From the NCBI GenBank assembly GCA_003246625.1, contig QJZR01000014.1, positions 71,219 to 135,218 on the forward strand: a stretch of 64,000 bases of DNA. The letters are read 5' to 3'. Numbering within the stretch: position 1 is the first letter of the stretch; each line of letters begins with the position of its first letter. Of this stretch, positions 50,558-61,029 are shown in pieces. Source of the stretch: Alphaproteobacteria bacterium (GTDB lineage Bacteria > Pseudomonadota > Alphaproteobacteria > Rhodospirillales > Rhodospirillaceae). A program made the position numbers and the translations under genes. The notes under the pieces are model-generated. The model made no database searches, was not told where the DNA came from, and saw only the letters and a program-made list of their open reading frames with translations.

Positions 50558-52422
50558 TGATCGAGAAGGATCTTCTGCGCTTCCTGACCTGCGGTTCGGT
50601 GGACGATGGGAAAAGCACGCTGATCGGCCGTCTGCTGTGGGACGCGAAGCTGATCTTCGACGACCAGAGGCAGACGCTGGAGGCGGAATCCCGCCGTCTC
50701 GGTACAGCGGGCGCGGAAATCGATTTTGCGTTGCTTCTCGACGGGCTGCAGGCGGAGCGCGAACAGGGCATCACCATCGATGTCGCCTACCGCTTCTTCG
50801 CCACCGAGAAGCGTAAGTTCATCGTCGCCGATACCCCCGGTCACGAGCAGTACACCCGCAACATGGCCACTGGCGCCTCCACCGCCGACGCCGCGGTGAT
50901 TCTGGTCGACGCGCGTAAGGGCCTGCTGCCGCAGACGCGGCGGCACAGCTTTATCGTCTCGCTGATGGGGATCCGCCACGTCATTCTTGCGATCAACAAG
51001 ATGGACGCGGTGGACTACGACGAGGGGGTGTTCGCCGCGATCCGCGACGACTACATGGCCTTTGCCGCGCCGCTTGGCTTCGCCGGCCTTGCCTGCCTGC
51101 CAATTTCGGCCTTGAGGGGCGATATGGTCTATCGCCGGGGCGATTCCATGCCGTGGTACGATGGCCCCACCCTGATGAACTGCCTGGAGGAGATCCAGTC
51201 CGGCTCCGACGCCGCGCTTCTGCCCTTCCGTATGCCGGTGCAGTGGGTTTGCCGCCCGGATGCGGATTTCCGCGGCTATTGCGGCAGCGTCGAATCCGGA
51301 CGCCTGCACGTCGGCGATCGGGTGGCGGTGGCGAACTCCGGCCAGATTTCGACGGTGCGCCGTATCGTCACCTTCGACGGCGATTTGCAAGAGGCGGTCG
51401 CTGGAGAGGCGGTCAATCTGGTCCTTGCCGACGAGATCGATGCCAGCCGCGGTGAAATGCTGGCTGCCGCCGACGACCGCCCGGATTCCTGCGACCAGTT
51501 CATGGCGAAGATCATCTGGATGCACGCCGCCCCGTTGTTGCCGGGACGTAAGTACTTGATGAAGATCGGCGCCGATCTGGTGCCGACCCAGGTCAGCGAG
51601 GTCAAATACAAGGTCAACGTCAATACCTTCGAGGAGACGGCGGCGCGCAGCCTTGCCCTCAATGAGATCGGGGCGTGCAACGTCGCCGCCGATCGGGCGG
51701 TGGCTTTCGATCCCTATGGCAAGAATCGTGGTACCGGCCGTTTCATCCTGGTCGACCGTTATTCCAATGCCACCGTCGGCGCGGGTGTCATCGAGCACGC
51801 CTTGCGTCGCGCCACCAATGTGCATCGACAAAAGGAAAGCGTGGACAAAGCCGCGCGTGCCGCGATCAAGGGCCAGAAACCCTGCGTGTTGTGGTTCACT
51901 GGTCTGTCCGGCTCGGGCAAATCCACTTTGGCCGATTTGGTGGAGAGAGCCCTGCACGCCCAGGGTCGGCATACCGTGATTCTGGACGGTGACAACTTGC
52001 GTCACGGTCTGAACCGGGACCTCGGGTTCACCGATGCCGATCGGGTGGAAAACATCCGTCGTGTCGCCGAAGTGGCGAAACTGTTCGTCGAGGCGGGGCT
52101 GATCGTCCTGGTGTCCTTGATCTCGCCCTTCCGCGCCGACCGGCGGATGGCCCGTGAGCTGTTGGGCAAGGGGGAGTTTCTGGAGATTTTCGTCGACACT
52201 CCGGTGGATATCTGTCGCGCCCGCGATCCCAAGGGGCTTTATGCCAAGGCTCTGGCCGGGGAGATCCCCAACTTTACCGGGGTGCAGGCCCCTTACGAGC
52301 CGCCGGAGGCGCCGGAGTTGCGTATCGATGGCGCTTCAACGGAACCCGAGGTGGGGGCATCCCGCGTCCTTGCCTTGTTGGAGGCGCAGGGCTTCGAGGC
52401 GGATTCAGCGTCCATGGCTTGA
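50557..52422 (+). CDS. cysN: Bifunctional sulfate adenylyltransferase subunit 1/APS kinase
   Basis: 621-residue CysN-CysC fusion. The GTPase half has GSVDDGKST (about 14-22), DTPGHEQ and NKMD, with EF-Tu-like barrels to about residue 420. The APS kinase half begins near 440, with Walker [10 protein letters not shown] at 449-457 and [15 protein letters not shown]. Together with CysD it turns sulfate into PAPS, the donor for sulfotransferases and the entry to assimilation. Convergent with the amidotransferase gene, four bases apart. Confidence 0.96.
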   Translation: MIEKDLLRFLTCGSVDDGKSTLIGRLLWDAKLIFDDQRQTLEAESRRLGTAGAEIDFALLLDGLQAEREQGITIDVAYRFFATEKRKFIVADTPGHEQYTRNMATGASTADAAVILVDARKGLLPQTRRHSFIVSLMGIRHVILAINKMDAVDYDEGVFAAIRDDYMAFAAPLGFAGLACLPISALRGDMVYRRGDSMPWYDGPTLMNCLEEIQSGSDAALLPFRMPVQWVCRPDADFRGYCGSVESGRLHVGDRVAVANSGQISTVRRIVTFDGDLQEAVAGEAVNLVLADEIDASRGEMLAAADDRPDSCDQFMAKIIWMHAAPLLPGRKYLMKIGADLVPTQVSEVKYKVNVNTFEETAARSLALNEIGACNVAADRAVAFDPYGKNRGTGRFILVDRYSNATVGAGVIEHALRRATNVHRQKESVDKAARAAIKGQKPCVLWFTGLSGSGKSTLADLVERALHAQGRHTVILDGDNLRHGLNRDLGFTDADRVENIRRVAEVAKLFVEAGLIVLVSLISPFRADRRMARELLGKGEFLEIFVDTPVDICRARDPKGLYAKALAGEIPNFTGVQAPYEPPEAPELRIDGASTEPEVGASRVLALLEAQGFEADSASMA

Positions 52423-52426
52423 TGGG

Positions 52427-54364
52427 TCAGGCCCACCTTTGCAGCCATGCCTGGAACATCAGAATCGTCCACAACGGGTAGTGACAGTCGCGCTGACCGG
52501 ACGAATGTGCGGTCCAGGCGCGACGAATGGGTTCCGGCCGGAAGAATCCTCCTGCGATCAGTTGATCTTCCGATAAAAGGTTTTCGGCCCACTCTCGCAA
52601 GGGGCCGCGCAACCAAGCCTCCAAGGGAACGCCGAAGCCCATTTTGGGCCGTTCCATCAACGTACGGGGAACGTACCGGTCGAGCATTTTGCGCAGCAGC
52701 CATTTGCTCTTTCCATCGCGAACCTTCATGGATTGAGGCAGGGCCCAAGCGAATTCCACGATACGGTGGTCAAGCAACGGCACGCGGGTTTCGAGGGAAA
52801 CAGCCATGCTGGCACGATCGACCTTGGTCAGGATGTCGTCGGGAAGATAGGCGTTGAGGTCGAAAATCTGCATGCGGTCCAGGAAGTCCGGGAACTCGCA
52901 GGCGAGCTGTGTTTCGCGCGAACGTTCCGTCGGTCCGGTCGGCGATATCAGCAAGTCTTCCGGCTCGTGCCATTGTTCGATCAGACGGCGATAAAGAACG
53001 TCCGGTCCTTTCGTCAGGGCTGGCGCCAGACCGTAGAGGGTGTTCCCCGCCTGGGGGCGCCCCAGAGGAGAAGGCAGGTGGCGGAACAATCGGTTCCATG
53101 CCGACCGCGGCAGGGTGTGGATGATGGATGCCGCCGTGGCACGAACCGGAGAAGGAAGAGCGGATATCCGTTTCCAGAGGTCGCAGGCCTGGGCATAGCG
53201 GGCGTATCCGGCGAACAGTTCGTCGCCGCCGTCTCCCGACAGGGCGACGGTGACATGCGCACGCGTCATTTCCGAAACCAGGAAGGTGGGAATCTGTGAC
53301 GAATCCGAAAAGGGTTCGTCGTACCAATCCGGCAGACGCGGGATAACCGCCAGGGCGTGTTCGGGTTCGATATAAAGCTCGGTATGATCCGTGCCGAGAT
53401 GGCGGGCGACGGCCTTGGCGTGTCGGGCTTCGTCGTATCCGTCTTCATGGAAGCCGATGGTGAAGGTTTGTATGGGCCGGGACGAGCGGGCCTGCATCAA
53501 TGCCGCCACGGCGGTGGAATCGTAACCGCCCGACAGAAAGGTCCCAAGGGGGACGTCGGCAACCATGTGTCGTCCGACCGCGTCGCTCAGCAGATTTTCG
53601 AGGCGTTCGACGGCTTCTTCATCGCTCCATTGATTGCGCTGGCGGGAGTCGATTCCCGCTGCGGCCACGCGATTGACCGACCAGTAGACCGTTTCGTTCC
53701 GCCCACCATCGGCGGTAAAGGCCAGGATATGTCCCGGCTCAAGCTTGTAGACGTTTTTCCATATCGATCGGGGGGCGGGGATGTATCCGAGCTGCAAATA
53801 GGAGGCCAGGGAGGTTCGGTCAATCTCGGACTGCCAGCCGTCATGGGCCATCAGGGCCTTGATCTCCGATCCGAAGACCAACAGATCGCCGAAACGTCCC
53901 CAGTAGAGGGGCTTGATGCCTAAACGGTCACGGGTCAGGTAGAGCGTGCGTTCCTGCCGGTCCCAAAGGGCGATGGCGAACATCCCCCACAGGCGGGAAA
54001 TGGTTCTTTCCACCCCCCAGACGGCGCAGCCTTCCAGGATCACCTCGGTATCCGAGGTGCTTCTAAAGGGTCGGCCAGCGGCGGCCAACTCATTGCGTAG
54101 GTCGTTGAAGTTATAGATCTCGCCATTGAAAACGATGACCCAACGCCCGCACGAGGAGGTCATCGGCTGATGCCCCTGCGGCGACAGGTCGACGATGGAC
54201 AACCGGCGGTGAGCCAGGGCGATTCCGGCCGTCGCCTCGGCCCAGACCCCGCTATCGTCGGGGCCGCGATGCACCAGGGTGTCGCCCATGCGGCCAGCCA
54301 GATCGAGGCAGGCGGATTGGTCGATGTCCGGCTTGCTCTTCAGGAAGCCAGCTATTCCGCACAT
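52427..54364 (-). CDS. asnB: Asparagine synthase (glutamine-hydrolysing) family amidotransferase
   Basis: 645 residues. The N-terminal Ntn glutaminase domain starts MCGIAGF with catalytic Cys2, and has LAHRRLSIVDLSPQGHQPM and FNGEIYNF. The synthetase domain (about 230-560) has the ATP pyrophosphatase loop GTFLSGGYDSTAVA and ALSGDGGDELFAGY. In glycan loci such enzymes often amidate uronic acids or other acceptors rather than aspartate. Last gene of the second glycan operon; overlaps the preceding glycosyltransferase by 13 bases. Confidence 0.92.
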   Translation of the reverse strand: MCGIAGFLKSKPDIDQSACLDLAGRMGDTLVHRGPDDSGVWAEATAGIALAHRRLSIVDLSPQGHQPMTSSCGRWVIVFNGEIYNFNDLRNELAAAGRPFRSTSDTEVILEGCAVWGVERTISRLWGMFAIALWDRQERTLYLTRDRLGIKPLYWGRFGDLLVFGSEIKALMAHDGWQSEIDRTSLASYLQLGYIPAPRSIWKNVYKLEPGHILAFTADGGRNETVYWSVNRVAAAGIDSRQRNQWSDEEAVERLENLLSDAVGRHMVADVPLGTFLSGGYDSTAVAALMQARSSRPIQTFTIGFHEDGYDEARHAKAVARHLGTDHTELYIEPEHALAVIPRLPDWYDEPFSDSSQIPTFLVSEMTRAHVTVALSGDGGDELFAGYARYAQACDLWKRISALPSPVRATAASIIHTLPRSAWNRLFRHLPSPLGRPQAGNTLYGLAPALTKGPDVLYRRLIEQWHEPEDLLISPTGPTERSRETQLACEFPDFLDRMQIFDLNAYLPDDILTKVDRASMAVSLETRVPLLDHRIVEFAWALPQSMKVRDGKSKWLLRKMLDRYVPRTLMERPKMGFGVPLEAWLRGPLREWAENLLSEDQLIAGGFFRPEPIRRAWTAHSSGQRDCHYPLWTILMFQAWLQRWA

Positions 54365-55494
54365 GACGAATTTCCGTTCCGGTGAGAGGGCTGACGGGCA
54401 TGGTGGGCAACCTCGTCAAGCAAGGTTTCCCAGCGATCATGGATTCTTTCGGGCGTCCACCGCAGTGCATGGTTGCGTCCGGCGGCCCCCATGCGAACCC
54501 GCAGTTCGGCATCGGACATCAGACGATTTAAGGCGACCGCCAGTCCGGCTGTGTCCTCGGCCGGGTCGATGAGAAAACCGGTTTCGCCCGGAATCACGAG
54601 CTCTTCCACACCGCTGGTTTCCGCGAATGCGATGGTCGGCAGGCCGGTAGCGATGCCCTCTGCCAGCGCGTTGGGGAACCCTTCGTAACGCGAGGGAACG
54701 ACCATGATGTGGGAAACCAGGAGTTCGGCCTCCGGCGTGCGGGTCAGGCCGGGTAGGTGGATGCGGCCGCCGAATCCGGATGTGGTTGCCTGCGCCTCCA
54801 GGGCGGGGCGTTCATCGCCTTCTCCGAAAATGGTCAAGTCCCATAACGGGTGGTGGGTTGCGACTTCGGCGAAGGCAGAGATCAGGCGGTCGAAGCCTTT
54901 TTCCCGACCGAGCCGGCCCAACCCGATGATCCGGAAGCGTCCCGCGACATCCGGTTCGCCGGGGAGGGCCATGTCTGCCGGTCGTGGGGCCGGATTGGGG
55001 ATGATGGCGATGCGGTCTTGCAGCCGTTCGGGGAAGAAACGGCGTACCCTCTCCGTCTGTACGATGATGCGGTCGGCCAGCCCGTAGGCCAGCGTTCGCA
55101 GGATGGATTTTGTTCTTGGGATGTAATGGCGGCTAGGATCCGTGCGTTCGGAGACCACGACCGGTCGACCGCACCCCAGACATGCCACGAGAGTGACGAC
55201 GTTTGTGGTGTCCATGAAGCTGAGAACGACGTCGGGGGCGAAGGCCTGGATTTGACGTCGCAGCCGACTTAACCGGCTTAAAAGACGGAAAAATCGATTC
55301 AGGCCCTTTCCTCCCAGGAGATCGGCGCGTTCATAGGCAATGGAGGGGGGCAGCGGGAAGAAAGGAGCCGCATCTTTCGCTTCCCAAGTCATCAGCAGGA
55401 TCGAATGACGTGGAGCAAGAGCGGTAATGAGGCGGGCCATCGCTCTTTCGGCGCCACCTGGCCCCATTGCGGGAATAACGCAGAGGATGCGCAT
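54352..55494 (-). CDS. Glycosyltransferase family 4 (group 1)
   Basis: 380 residues. MRILCVIPAMGPGGAERAM is the GT4 N-terminus, GLGRLGREKGFDRLISAF opens the donor domain and SRYEGFPNALAEGIATGLP is the E-x7-E segment. ATG 55494 is preceded by AAAGGA at good spacing. Overlaps the amidotransferase start, suggesting coupling. Confidence 0.94.
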   Translation of the reverse strand: MRILCVIPAMGPGGAERAMARLITALAPRHSILLMTWEAKDAAPFFPLPPSIAYERADLLGGKGLNRFFRLLSRLSRLRRQIQAFAPDVVLSFMDTTNVVTLVACLGCGRPVVVSERTDPSRHYIPRTKSILRTLAYGLADRIIVQTERVRRFFPERLQDRIAIIPNPAPRPADMALPGEPDVAGRFRIIGLGRLGREKGFDRLISAFAEVATHHPLWDLTIFGEGDERPALEAQATTSGFGGRIHLPGLTRTPEAELLVSHIMVVPSRYEGFPNALAEGIATGLPTIAFAETSGVEELVIPGETGFLIDPAEDTAGLAVALNRLMSDAELRVRMGAAGRNHALRWTPERIHDRWETLLDEVAHHARQPSHRNGNSSCAE

Positions 55495-55610
55495 TGGAAT
55501 CCTTTCCCGCCGATGAAGACCGAGATCGGCACGCGCGGTCATGGGGAGGGAAGAATACCGGCGTTGCCGGATGGGGCCAAGCCGATTGTCGGGGCGAAGG
55601 TTCCCGTTTC

Positions 55611-56777
55611 TTAAATCATCAATACGTCTCGGTAGAAAGCGTCGTAACGGGAAACGCATGTTCCGAGGTCGAAGTGACGAGAAACCCGTTCCCGTCCGGC
55701 TTGTCCCATGGTGCGGCGGATGGCGTCGTCCATGCGGGCCAGAGCTTCGGCCAGAGCCTCGGGGGTTTGCGGTGGAACCAGAAAGCCGGTTTCGCCGTCG
55801 ATTACGGCATCGGGGTTTCCCCCGACATCGGTGGCGATGACCGGAAGTCCCGCAGCCATATATTCGAGAAGTGCGTTGGAGAATCCTTCGTGATGCGAAG
55901 GAAGAATGCCGATGTCCGACGCCCCCAGAAGATCCGGTATGTCGCCCCGGTCCCCGGTGAACAGGACATTATTGCCGATACCCAAATTCTGGGCCAGCCC
56001 TTGCAGGGGGGCGGCCGAACCGGCGCCGACGCAGATCAAACGCCATTCGCCGGAGGGGGCGCGACAAGCCAGGGCGCGCAACAAATCTTCGTGCCCTTTA
56101 TAGGGAATCAGGTTAGCCAGGACGGTCAGGATCAGGCCATCCTCCGGCCAGCCTTCACGTCGCCGGATCTCTAGGCGGTCCGGGGGACGGGAAAAAACAT
56201 CGAGGTCGATGCCGTTGTGAACGATGTCGGAAGCGATGCCGTGCTCTTCGAGTTCTTTTTTTACCGCGCGGGAATGGGCGAGAACCCGATCCGCTGCCCG
56301 TAGAGCCCGAATTTCCAGTGGCTTGTCGCAGGCAAAGGCCGCGGGGCGGCACATTTGGCTGCGCTTGCTCATCACCAAGGGACAGGCCATTCCGAAATGG
56401 GCGAGCCAGGCGATGATGCAGGGCGTCGGCAGAAATGCGTGAACAAGCCCGGGGCGAAGGGGGTGAAGATGAGCGCGAAGTTTCCGGACCTGGGACGCCA
56501 AAGCCAGCACCCCTCCGAGTTTCGGAATGGGGAGGGGGGGGGCGCTCGGGATGGAAGACGGCAGAATTCCCGCCTCCCTGAGCGGCGGTCCCATGGGTCC
56601 GTCCTCCGACAACAGGAAGAGGCGGATCGGCCACCCTCGCCGGGCAAGGGCAGGTAAAATCAGGGACAGGTGGCGTTCCGTGCCGCCGGTTCCAAGCCCA
56701 CCCGCCACGATGCTCAGGGTGGGAAGGTCGGCATCATTCCTCGCGGCGGAACAGGTACTCGTTGCAGCCATGGCCAT
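55611..56777 (-). CDS. Glycosyltransferase family 4 (group 1)
   Basis: 388 residues. The first family-like segment is SIVAGGLGTGGTERHLSL after about 20 variable residues, then LANLIPYKGHEDLLRAL and SHHEGFSNALLEYMAAGLP. The start overlaps the preceding gene by 44 bases; an internal start could shorten this, but none has a better ribosome site by eye. Followed by a 116-bp gap before the next glycosyltransferase. Confidence 0.92.
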   Translation of the reverse strand: MAMAATSTCSAARNDADLPTLSIVAGGLGTGGTERHLSLILPALARRGWPIRLFLLSEDGPMGPPLREAGILPSSIPSAPPLPIPKLGGVLALASQVRKLRAHLHPLRPGLVHAFLPTPCIIAWLAHFGMACPLVMSKRSQMCRPAAFACDKPLEIRALRAADRVLAHSRAVKKELEEHGIASDIVHNGIDLDVFSRPPDRLEIRRREGWPEDGLILTVLANLIPYKGHEDLLRALACRAPSGEWRLICVGAGSAAPLQGLAQNLGIGNNVLFTGDRGDIPDLLGASDIGILPSHHEGFSNALLEYMAAGLPVIATDVGGNPDAVIDGETGFLVPPQTPEALAEALARMDDAIRRTMGQAGRERVSRHFDLGTCVSRYDAFYRDVLMI

Positions 56778-58329
56778 TGCCTACGGTCTTAAGGCGTTTC
56801 AACTGGAACCCGCGCGCGGCCAAGAAGTCCACCAGATCGTCCGGCTTCGCGACTTCAAAGGGATACCCGCCCACCCAATCGACCAGATCGTGCCAGGGAG
56901 ACATGCCGCGCGTACGGCGGCCGCGCTTTTCATCCGACGAGAACGGATTCTGTAGACGCAGCAGACGGATCAGAGCTCCACGCGATTTAAAGAAGGCCCC
57001 AATCGCCAGGACCATGGCGAAGCGTATGGCGCGTGGCGACGCAACATACAGGCGTTTAATCGTCCGCCACCGTCGACTGGCGCCGCCCTGGTCGTTGTAT
57101 AGCGCCAAGGCCAGCAGGCCGCCCGGCTTCACGGCGCGGGATGCAGAATCGACAGCGTTCCATAAGGCCCCGGTGTGATGCAGGACTCCCCAGGAATACA
57201 CGATGTCGAAGAGCCCCAGACCGGCCATGAAGGGAAGGTCGAGGACGGATCCGCGCTCGATGCCCCAGTCCTTACCGGGGGCTTGTGCGGTAAGCAGAGA
57301 CGTTGCCGCTTGTACGGAATCGTTATCGAAGTCGAAGCCCCGCACGGTTGCGTCCAGGTTGAGCGCGGCGAGGCAAGACAGACCGCTGCCGCACCCAATG
57401 TCGAGAAAGGTCGTGTCCTTCAGTGAGGTTTTGCCGAGCAGTTGGGCCAGGGCGGTTTGTGCCTCCTGGATGCTGTCGGCGTCGAGGTCTTGGAGGAACT
57501 CTTGCCAATTGCGGCCGAAAGCGAATCTGTCCTGTGGGTCGCCTATGGTCTCAGGCGGCGGAAGTGCGCCCGGAACGCCCAGCAAGGCACCGATCGTGTC
57601 GAAACGGCCATCCCGGCGCATCACTTGGATATAGAAATCCAGGGCCGATCTGGTTCGCCCATCCACGGCGCGGCGGAAGCGTTTGTAGGGCGTCATCGCC
57701 TCGGGCGTCCACCAGACCGGATGCGTCAACACGTGCAGACGCGGCAACGTTTCCCCGCTCAGAACCTCGTCCAGCTTGCGGTGGCGCCAAATTCCGTTGG
57801 AATCCGAGACATAGGAATATCCTTCGACAATGCTTTTCGCACTGGCGTTCGTCATGCCGCAGAAGGCTTCGCTTTCGATCAGGCGTCCGAGGTTGAGCGT
57901 GAAGTTGTGAAAGGACATGGACTTCGCTGCGGTCCCTGCCGCTTGTTCGACGATTCCCTTCTGGAAGGCGATGGCCGCCAGCACATCGTCGTGGCTGGGC
58001 GGGGTCTCGGGACCGAATACGTCCATGTCGAAATGGAGGCCGATCTCATGCCCCAGTCCGGCAATCTTTGCAAAGATCTCTGCGATCTCGGGCTCGATCG
58101 GGTTGTAATAACGGCCGGAAGGAAGGATGTGATAAACGCAACGCAATCCTCGGGCGGCCTCTTGGCGTGCCATGGCCAGGGCGCGGTGCGGACTGTAGTC
58201 GATATCGTGGCGCCAGATGACGTGCGGTTCGGCGAGGTTGCGATCCGCGTACCCGACGAATCTCCAGCGGGCGGCCGCCAACTCCAACAGGCGGGCGTAT
58301 TCCGCTTCGGTGAAGTCAGGATGCGTCAT
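56734..58329 (-). CDS. Fusion: polysaccharide deacetylase-like domain plus SAM methyltransferase
   Basis: 531 residues. The N-terminal half (about 1-290) resembles NodB/WalW-type deacetylase-like proteins: WRHDIDYSPHRALAMAR carries an HD metal motif, and GHEIGLHFDMDVFG follows. The C-terminal half (about 320-525) is a methyltransferase with FLDIGCGSGLSCLAALNL and FDIVYSWGVLHHTGALW. Two sugar-modifying activities in one chain would de-N-acetylate and methylate the same glycan; that is inference. The start overlaps the upstream gene by four bases. Confidence 0.82.
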   Translation of the reverse strand: MTHPDFTEAEYARLLELAAARWRFVGYADRNLAEPHVIWRHDIDYSPHRALAMARQEAARGLRCVYHILPSGRYYNPIEPEIAEIFAKIAGLGHEIGLHFDMDVFGPETPPSHDDVLAAIAFQKGIVEQAAGTAAKSMSFHNFTLNLGRLIESEAFCGMTNASAKSIVEGYSYVSDSNGIWRHRKLDEVLSGETLPRLHVLTHPVWWTPEAMTPYKRFRRAVDGRTRSALDFYIQVMRRDGRFDTIGALLGVPGALPPPETIGDPQDRFAFGRNWQEFLQDLDADSIQEAQTALAQLLGKTSLKDTTFLDIGCGSGLSCLAALNLDATVRGFDFDNDSVQAATSLLTAQAPGKDWGIERGSVLDLPFMAGLGLFDIVYSWGVLHHTGALWNAVDSASRAVKPGGLLALALYNDQGGASRRWRTIKRLYVASPRAIRFAMVLAIGAFFKSRGALIRLLRLQNPFSSDEKRGRRTRGMSPWHDLVDWVGGYPFEVAKPDDLVDFLAARGFQLKRLKTVGNGHGCNEYLFRREE

Positions 58330-59213
58330 GAATGCCTCTGTCCGATCGGTTTGGCGGGGGAGCCGAAGACGCGGACGCCGGCGGCGACCGACTTGGTGAC
58401 GACGCTGCCCAGACCGATGAAGGCGCCATCCCCGATTTCGGCGTAATCGATCAACGTTGCGTTCGGGCTGACCCAGACGTCGGCGCCGAGAGTAACACTG
58501 CCGGAGAGAACGGCACCAGCGGCGATGCGGCACCGCGGCCCGACATGGCAATTGTGGGCGATATGCACATGGTCGTCCGTCTTGACGTGGTCCATCAGGA
58601 CGGTGGCGTCCAGGGCGGCGCGCACGACGGTGCAGTTGGCTCCGATTTCGACGTGGTCGCCGATGCGGACCGTTCCGATATGCGGGAAGCTGATCGGCAG
58701 CCCCTTTTCGTCGAGGGCGAAGCCAAAGCCCCGTTCCCCGATCGTGGTGTTGGCCTTGATGTGGCAGTCTGTGCCGATTCTCACACCATCGGTCACCACG
58801 ACGTTACAGCCGAGTTGGCTGCCGTCGCCGATATGAACCCCTTCTCCGATACGGCATCCGGCCCCTATCGATACCCCTGCCCCCAGGCGGGCGCTGGCCG
58901 CGATCGTGGCATCCGGGTGGATGCCGGGTCGTGCCGGCGGTTGGAAGAACCGCTGCATCATCCGGCAGAAGGCGAGGCGAGGTTGCTCGACCTGAATAAC
59001 GGCGCAGGACAGGAGGGGGGCATTCTCTGTGGTCGTCAGGCAAAGGACGCCGCCGATCTGGTTCAAGCGATCTATGGCTTCTGTGTCGGCGCGGCCCAGA
59101 AAGACCATGGTTCCGGAAGCGGCGGACGCCAGTGAGCGCGGCGCGGAGATTTCCATATCCGGGCCGTCGAGAACGGCGTTCAAGGCGGTTGCGATCGTCC
59201 GTGCTGTGGGCAT
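58326..59213 (-). CDS. LpxD-like hexapeptide acyltransferase
   Basis: 295 residues. An N-terminal uridine-binding-like domain (about 1-95) is followed by a left-handed beta-helix (about 100-270). GIHPDATI, ANTTIGERGFGFA and IAHNCHVG match LpxD, the last containing the likely catalytic histidine. It is shorter than typical LpxD (about 340) and lies in a glycan locus without lpx genes, so it is more likely a sugar N- or O-acyltransferase than the lipid A enzyme. A strong GGGAGGGG lies upstream of the ATG. Confidence 0.82.
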   Translation of the reverse strand: MPTARTIATALNAVLDGPDMEISAPRSLASAASGTMVFLGRADTEAIDRLNQIGGVLCLTTTENAPLLSCAVIQVEQPRLAFCRMMQRFFQPPARPGIHPDATIAASARLGAGVSIGAGCRIGEGVHIGDGSQLGCNVVVTDGVRIGTDCHIKANTTIGERGFGFALDEKGLPISFPHIGTVRIGDHVEIGANCTVVRAALDATVLMDHVKTDDHVHIAHNCHVGPRCRIAAGAVLSGSVTLGADVWVSPNATLIDYAEIGDGAFIGLGSVVTKSVAAGVRVFGSPAKPIGQRHS

Positions 59214-59229
59214 GCCTTTCCCCTCCCTC

Positions 59230-61029
59230 TTACGCGACGCCGGTGGTCTGATTCTGAAGTTCCCAAAGATGGGCGAACCGTCCGTTTGTTGCGACCAGTT
59301 CCTCGAAGGTCCCGGTTTCGGCCAGCTCTCCTCCCTCGAACAAAAGAATTCGGTCGGCACTAGACAAGGGCATCAGGCGGTGAGCGACCATCAGAATGGT
59401 GACGTTTCTCCGCAGGCTCTGAATGGCGTTGAGTACCTCATGTTCGCTTTCCGCGTCGAGGGCGCTGGTGGCCTCATCGAGGATCAGGAGGCGCTTTTCC
59501 CCGAGAAGCGCCCGGGCAAGGCCGAGGCGTTGGCGTTGGCCTCCCGACAGACGGACCCCGTGTTCTCCGATCAGGGTGTCGTAGCCCTGTTCGAGTTGTC
59601 GAACGAAAGCGTCGGCATCTGCCAAACGGGCGGCGGCGACCACGGCGTCCGAATGAGGCGATGCCGTGCCCCAAGCGATATTCTCGGCGACGGTCCCGTT
59701 CAAGAGCAGGGTTTCCTGTCCCACGTAACCGATCGATCGCCTCCAGGCCGTCGTGTCCAGTTCTCTGACATCGGTGCCGTTCACCAGAACCTTTCCCCCG
59801 GAGGGCGGCAATAGTCCGACGATCGCATCGACAAGGGTGGATTTCCCCGCACCGGAGGGACCGGTGATGCCGATTAAGTCGCCCGCCGCGATAGACAGGT
59901 TGACGTCCTTCAGCGCTTCTGTGCGTCCGTACCGAAGCGACAGGCCGGAGGTGGCGATGGCGACCGGGCCGGAACCAGGCAATGTCATGCCCTCCCGGCC
60001 GTTCTCGGCCGCGGCACGTGCCGCGGCCAGTTCGCTCGAAACCGTGTCGAAGGCGGCAATGCAAATGGCGAGAGCCTGCACGTTCTGCTGTAAGTTCGAG
60101 ACCTGATTATAAAGGCGCAGGAAGACGTACATGGCAACGATGATGCTGCGCGGTTCAAGCGCGATGACCATGACGGCCAGCCATACGCACACGCCGATCA
60201 GGAGATATCCTCCCGCCATGTAGATGGCATAGATCAGTGCCGGGTGGGTTCCCGCCCGGAAATAAACGCGTCGATATCGCTCGCTGGCGTCGCCGAACAG
60301 AGCCGTGGCGGAGGCCTCCGTGGCGGAGGCTTTTATCAGCTTGGCGCTGTGAAGGAATTCTCCCGTCCGGTGCTGCAGGTCTTCCGCAACGGTGGTGACG
60401 TCTATCCCGATCTGGCGGCTGCGGCGGGTCAATGGGCGCGTGCTCAGGTACATGAAGCCGCCGCACACCACCAGAATGACGACGATTTGCCAAGCTGCCG
60501 TCAGTGCCACCGCGGCATAGATGACGGCGAAGACCGCGTTGTTGGCGATTTGCATCATCAGGGCCAAGGCCGCGCTTGTCCGGCTCGTTTCACTCATGAT
60601 GGTGTTGATCTGGCGGGCTTTCTTCTGGCGGAGAAGGAAGAGCCAGCCAGCATCCATGGTGGCGGAGAACAAGCGCGTGTGCCAGGAGGAGGTATAGCGA
60701 GTCTGATTGCCCGTTTCGATTCGCGTGCGCAGATAGATTATGGATACCTGCACCAGCAGGATGCTGATTGAAAAGACCAGGACGGGCGTCAGGGAATCGG
60801 ACAGCCCAATGATCTCTAGAAATTTGCCGGTCATTTCCGCTAATGGCGACGTTGCCGTAGCGTCGTTACCGCCTAGCCCCAGCTTTTCTAGTAAGGGGAA
60901 CAGCAGCGCCAGCCCCAGCCCCTCCAAGAGACCAGCCGTAATCATCAGAGCGAAAAGCAGCGGCAATCGCGTTCCAAGCGTATTGTAGGCGTCGGACAGC
61001 AGGCGCCGTACGGATGAGTAGGTGTTCAT
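59230..61029 (-). CDS. ABC transporter, fused permease and ATPase (MsbA/lipid-glycan exporter type)
   Basis: 599-residue half-transporter. Six helices span about residues 20-320, followed by the ATPase domain with Walker A GPSGAGKST, Q-loop YVGQETLLL, signature RLSGGQRQR, Walker B LLILDEATSALD and the H-loop AHRL. Likely flips a lipid-linked intermediate or exports the glycan. Start MNTYSSVRR overlaps the sulfotransferase stop by four bases. Confidence 0.92.
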   Translation of the reverse strand: MNTYSSVRRLLSDAYNTLGTRLPLLFALMITAGLLEGLGLALLFPLLEKLGLGGNDATATSPLAEMTGKFLEIIGLSDSLTPVLVFSISILLVQVSIIYLRTRIETGNQTRYTSSWHTRLFSATMDAGWLFLLRQKKARQINTIMSETSRTSAALALMMQIANNAVFAVIYAAVALTAAWQIVVILVVCGGFMYLSTRPLTRRSRQIGIDVTTVAEDLQHRTGEFLHSAKLIKASATEASATALFGDASERYRRVYFRAGTHPALIYAIYMAGGYLLIGVCVWLAVMVIALEPRSIIVAMYVFLRLYNQVSNLQQNVQALAICIAAFDTVSSELAAARAAAENGREGMTLPGSGPVAIATSGLSLRYGRTEALKDVNLSIAAGDLIGITGPSGAGKSTLVDAIVGLLPPSGGKVLVNGTDVRELDTTAWRRSIGYVGQETLLLNGTVAENIAWGTASPHSDAVVAAARLADADAFVRQLEQGYDTLIGEHGVRLSGGQRQRLGLARALLGEKRLLILDEATSALDAESEHEVLNAIQSLRRNVTILMVAHRLMPLSSADRILLFEGGELAETGTFEELVATNGRFAHLWELQNQTTGVA

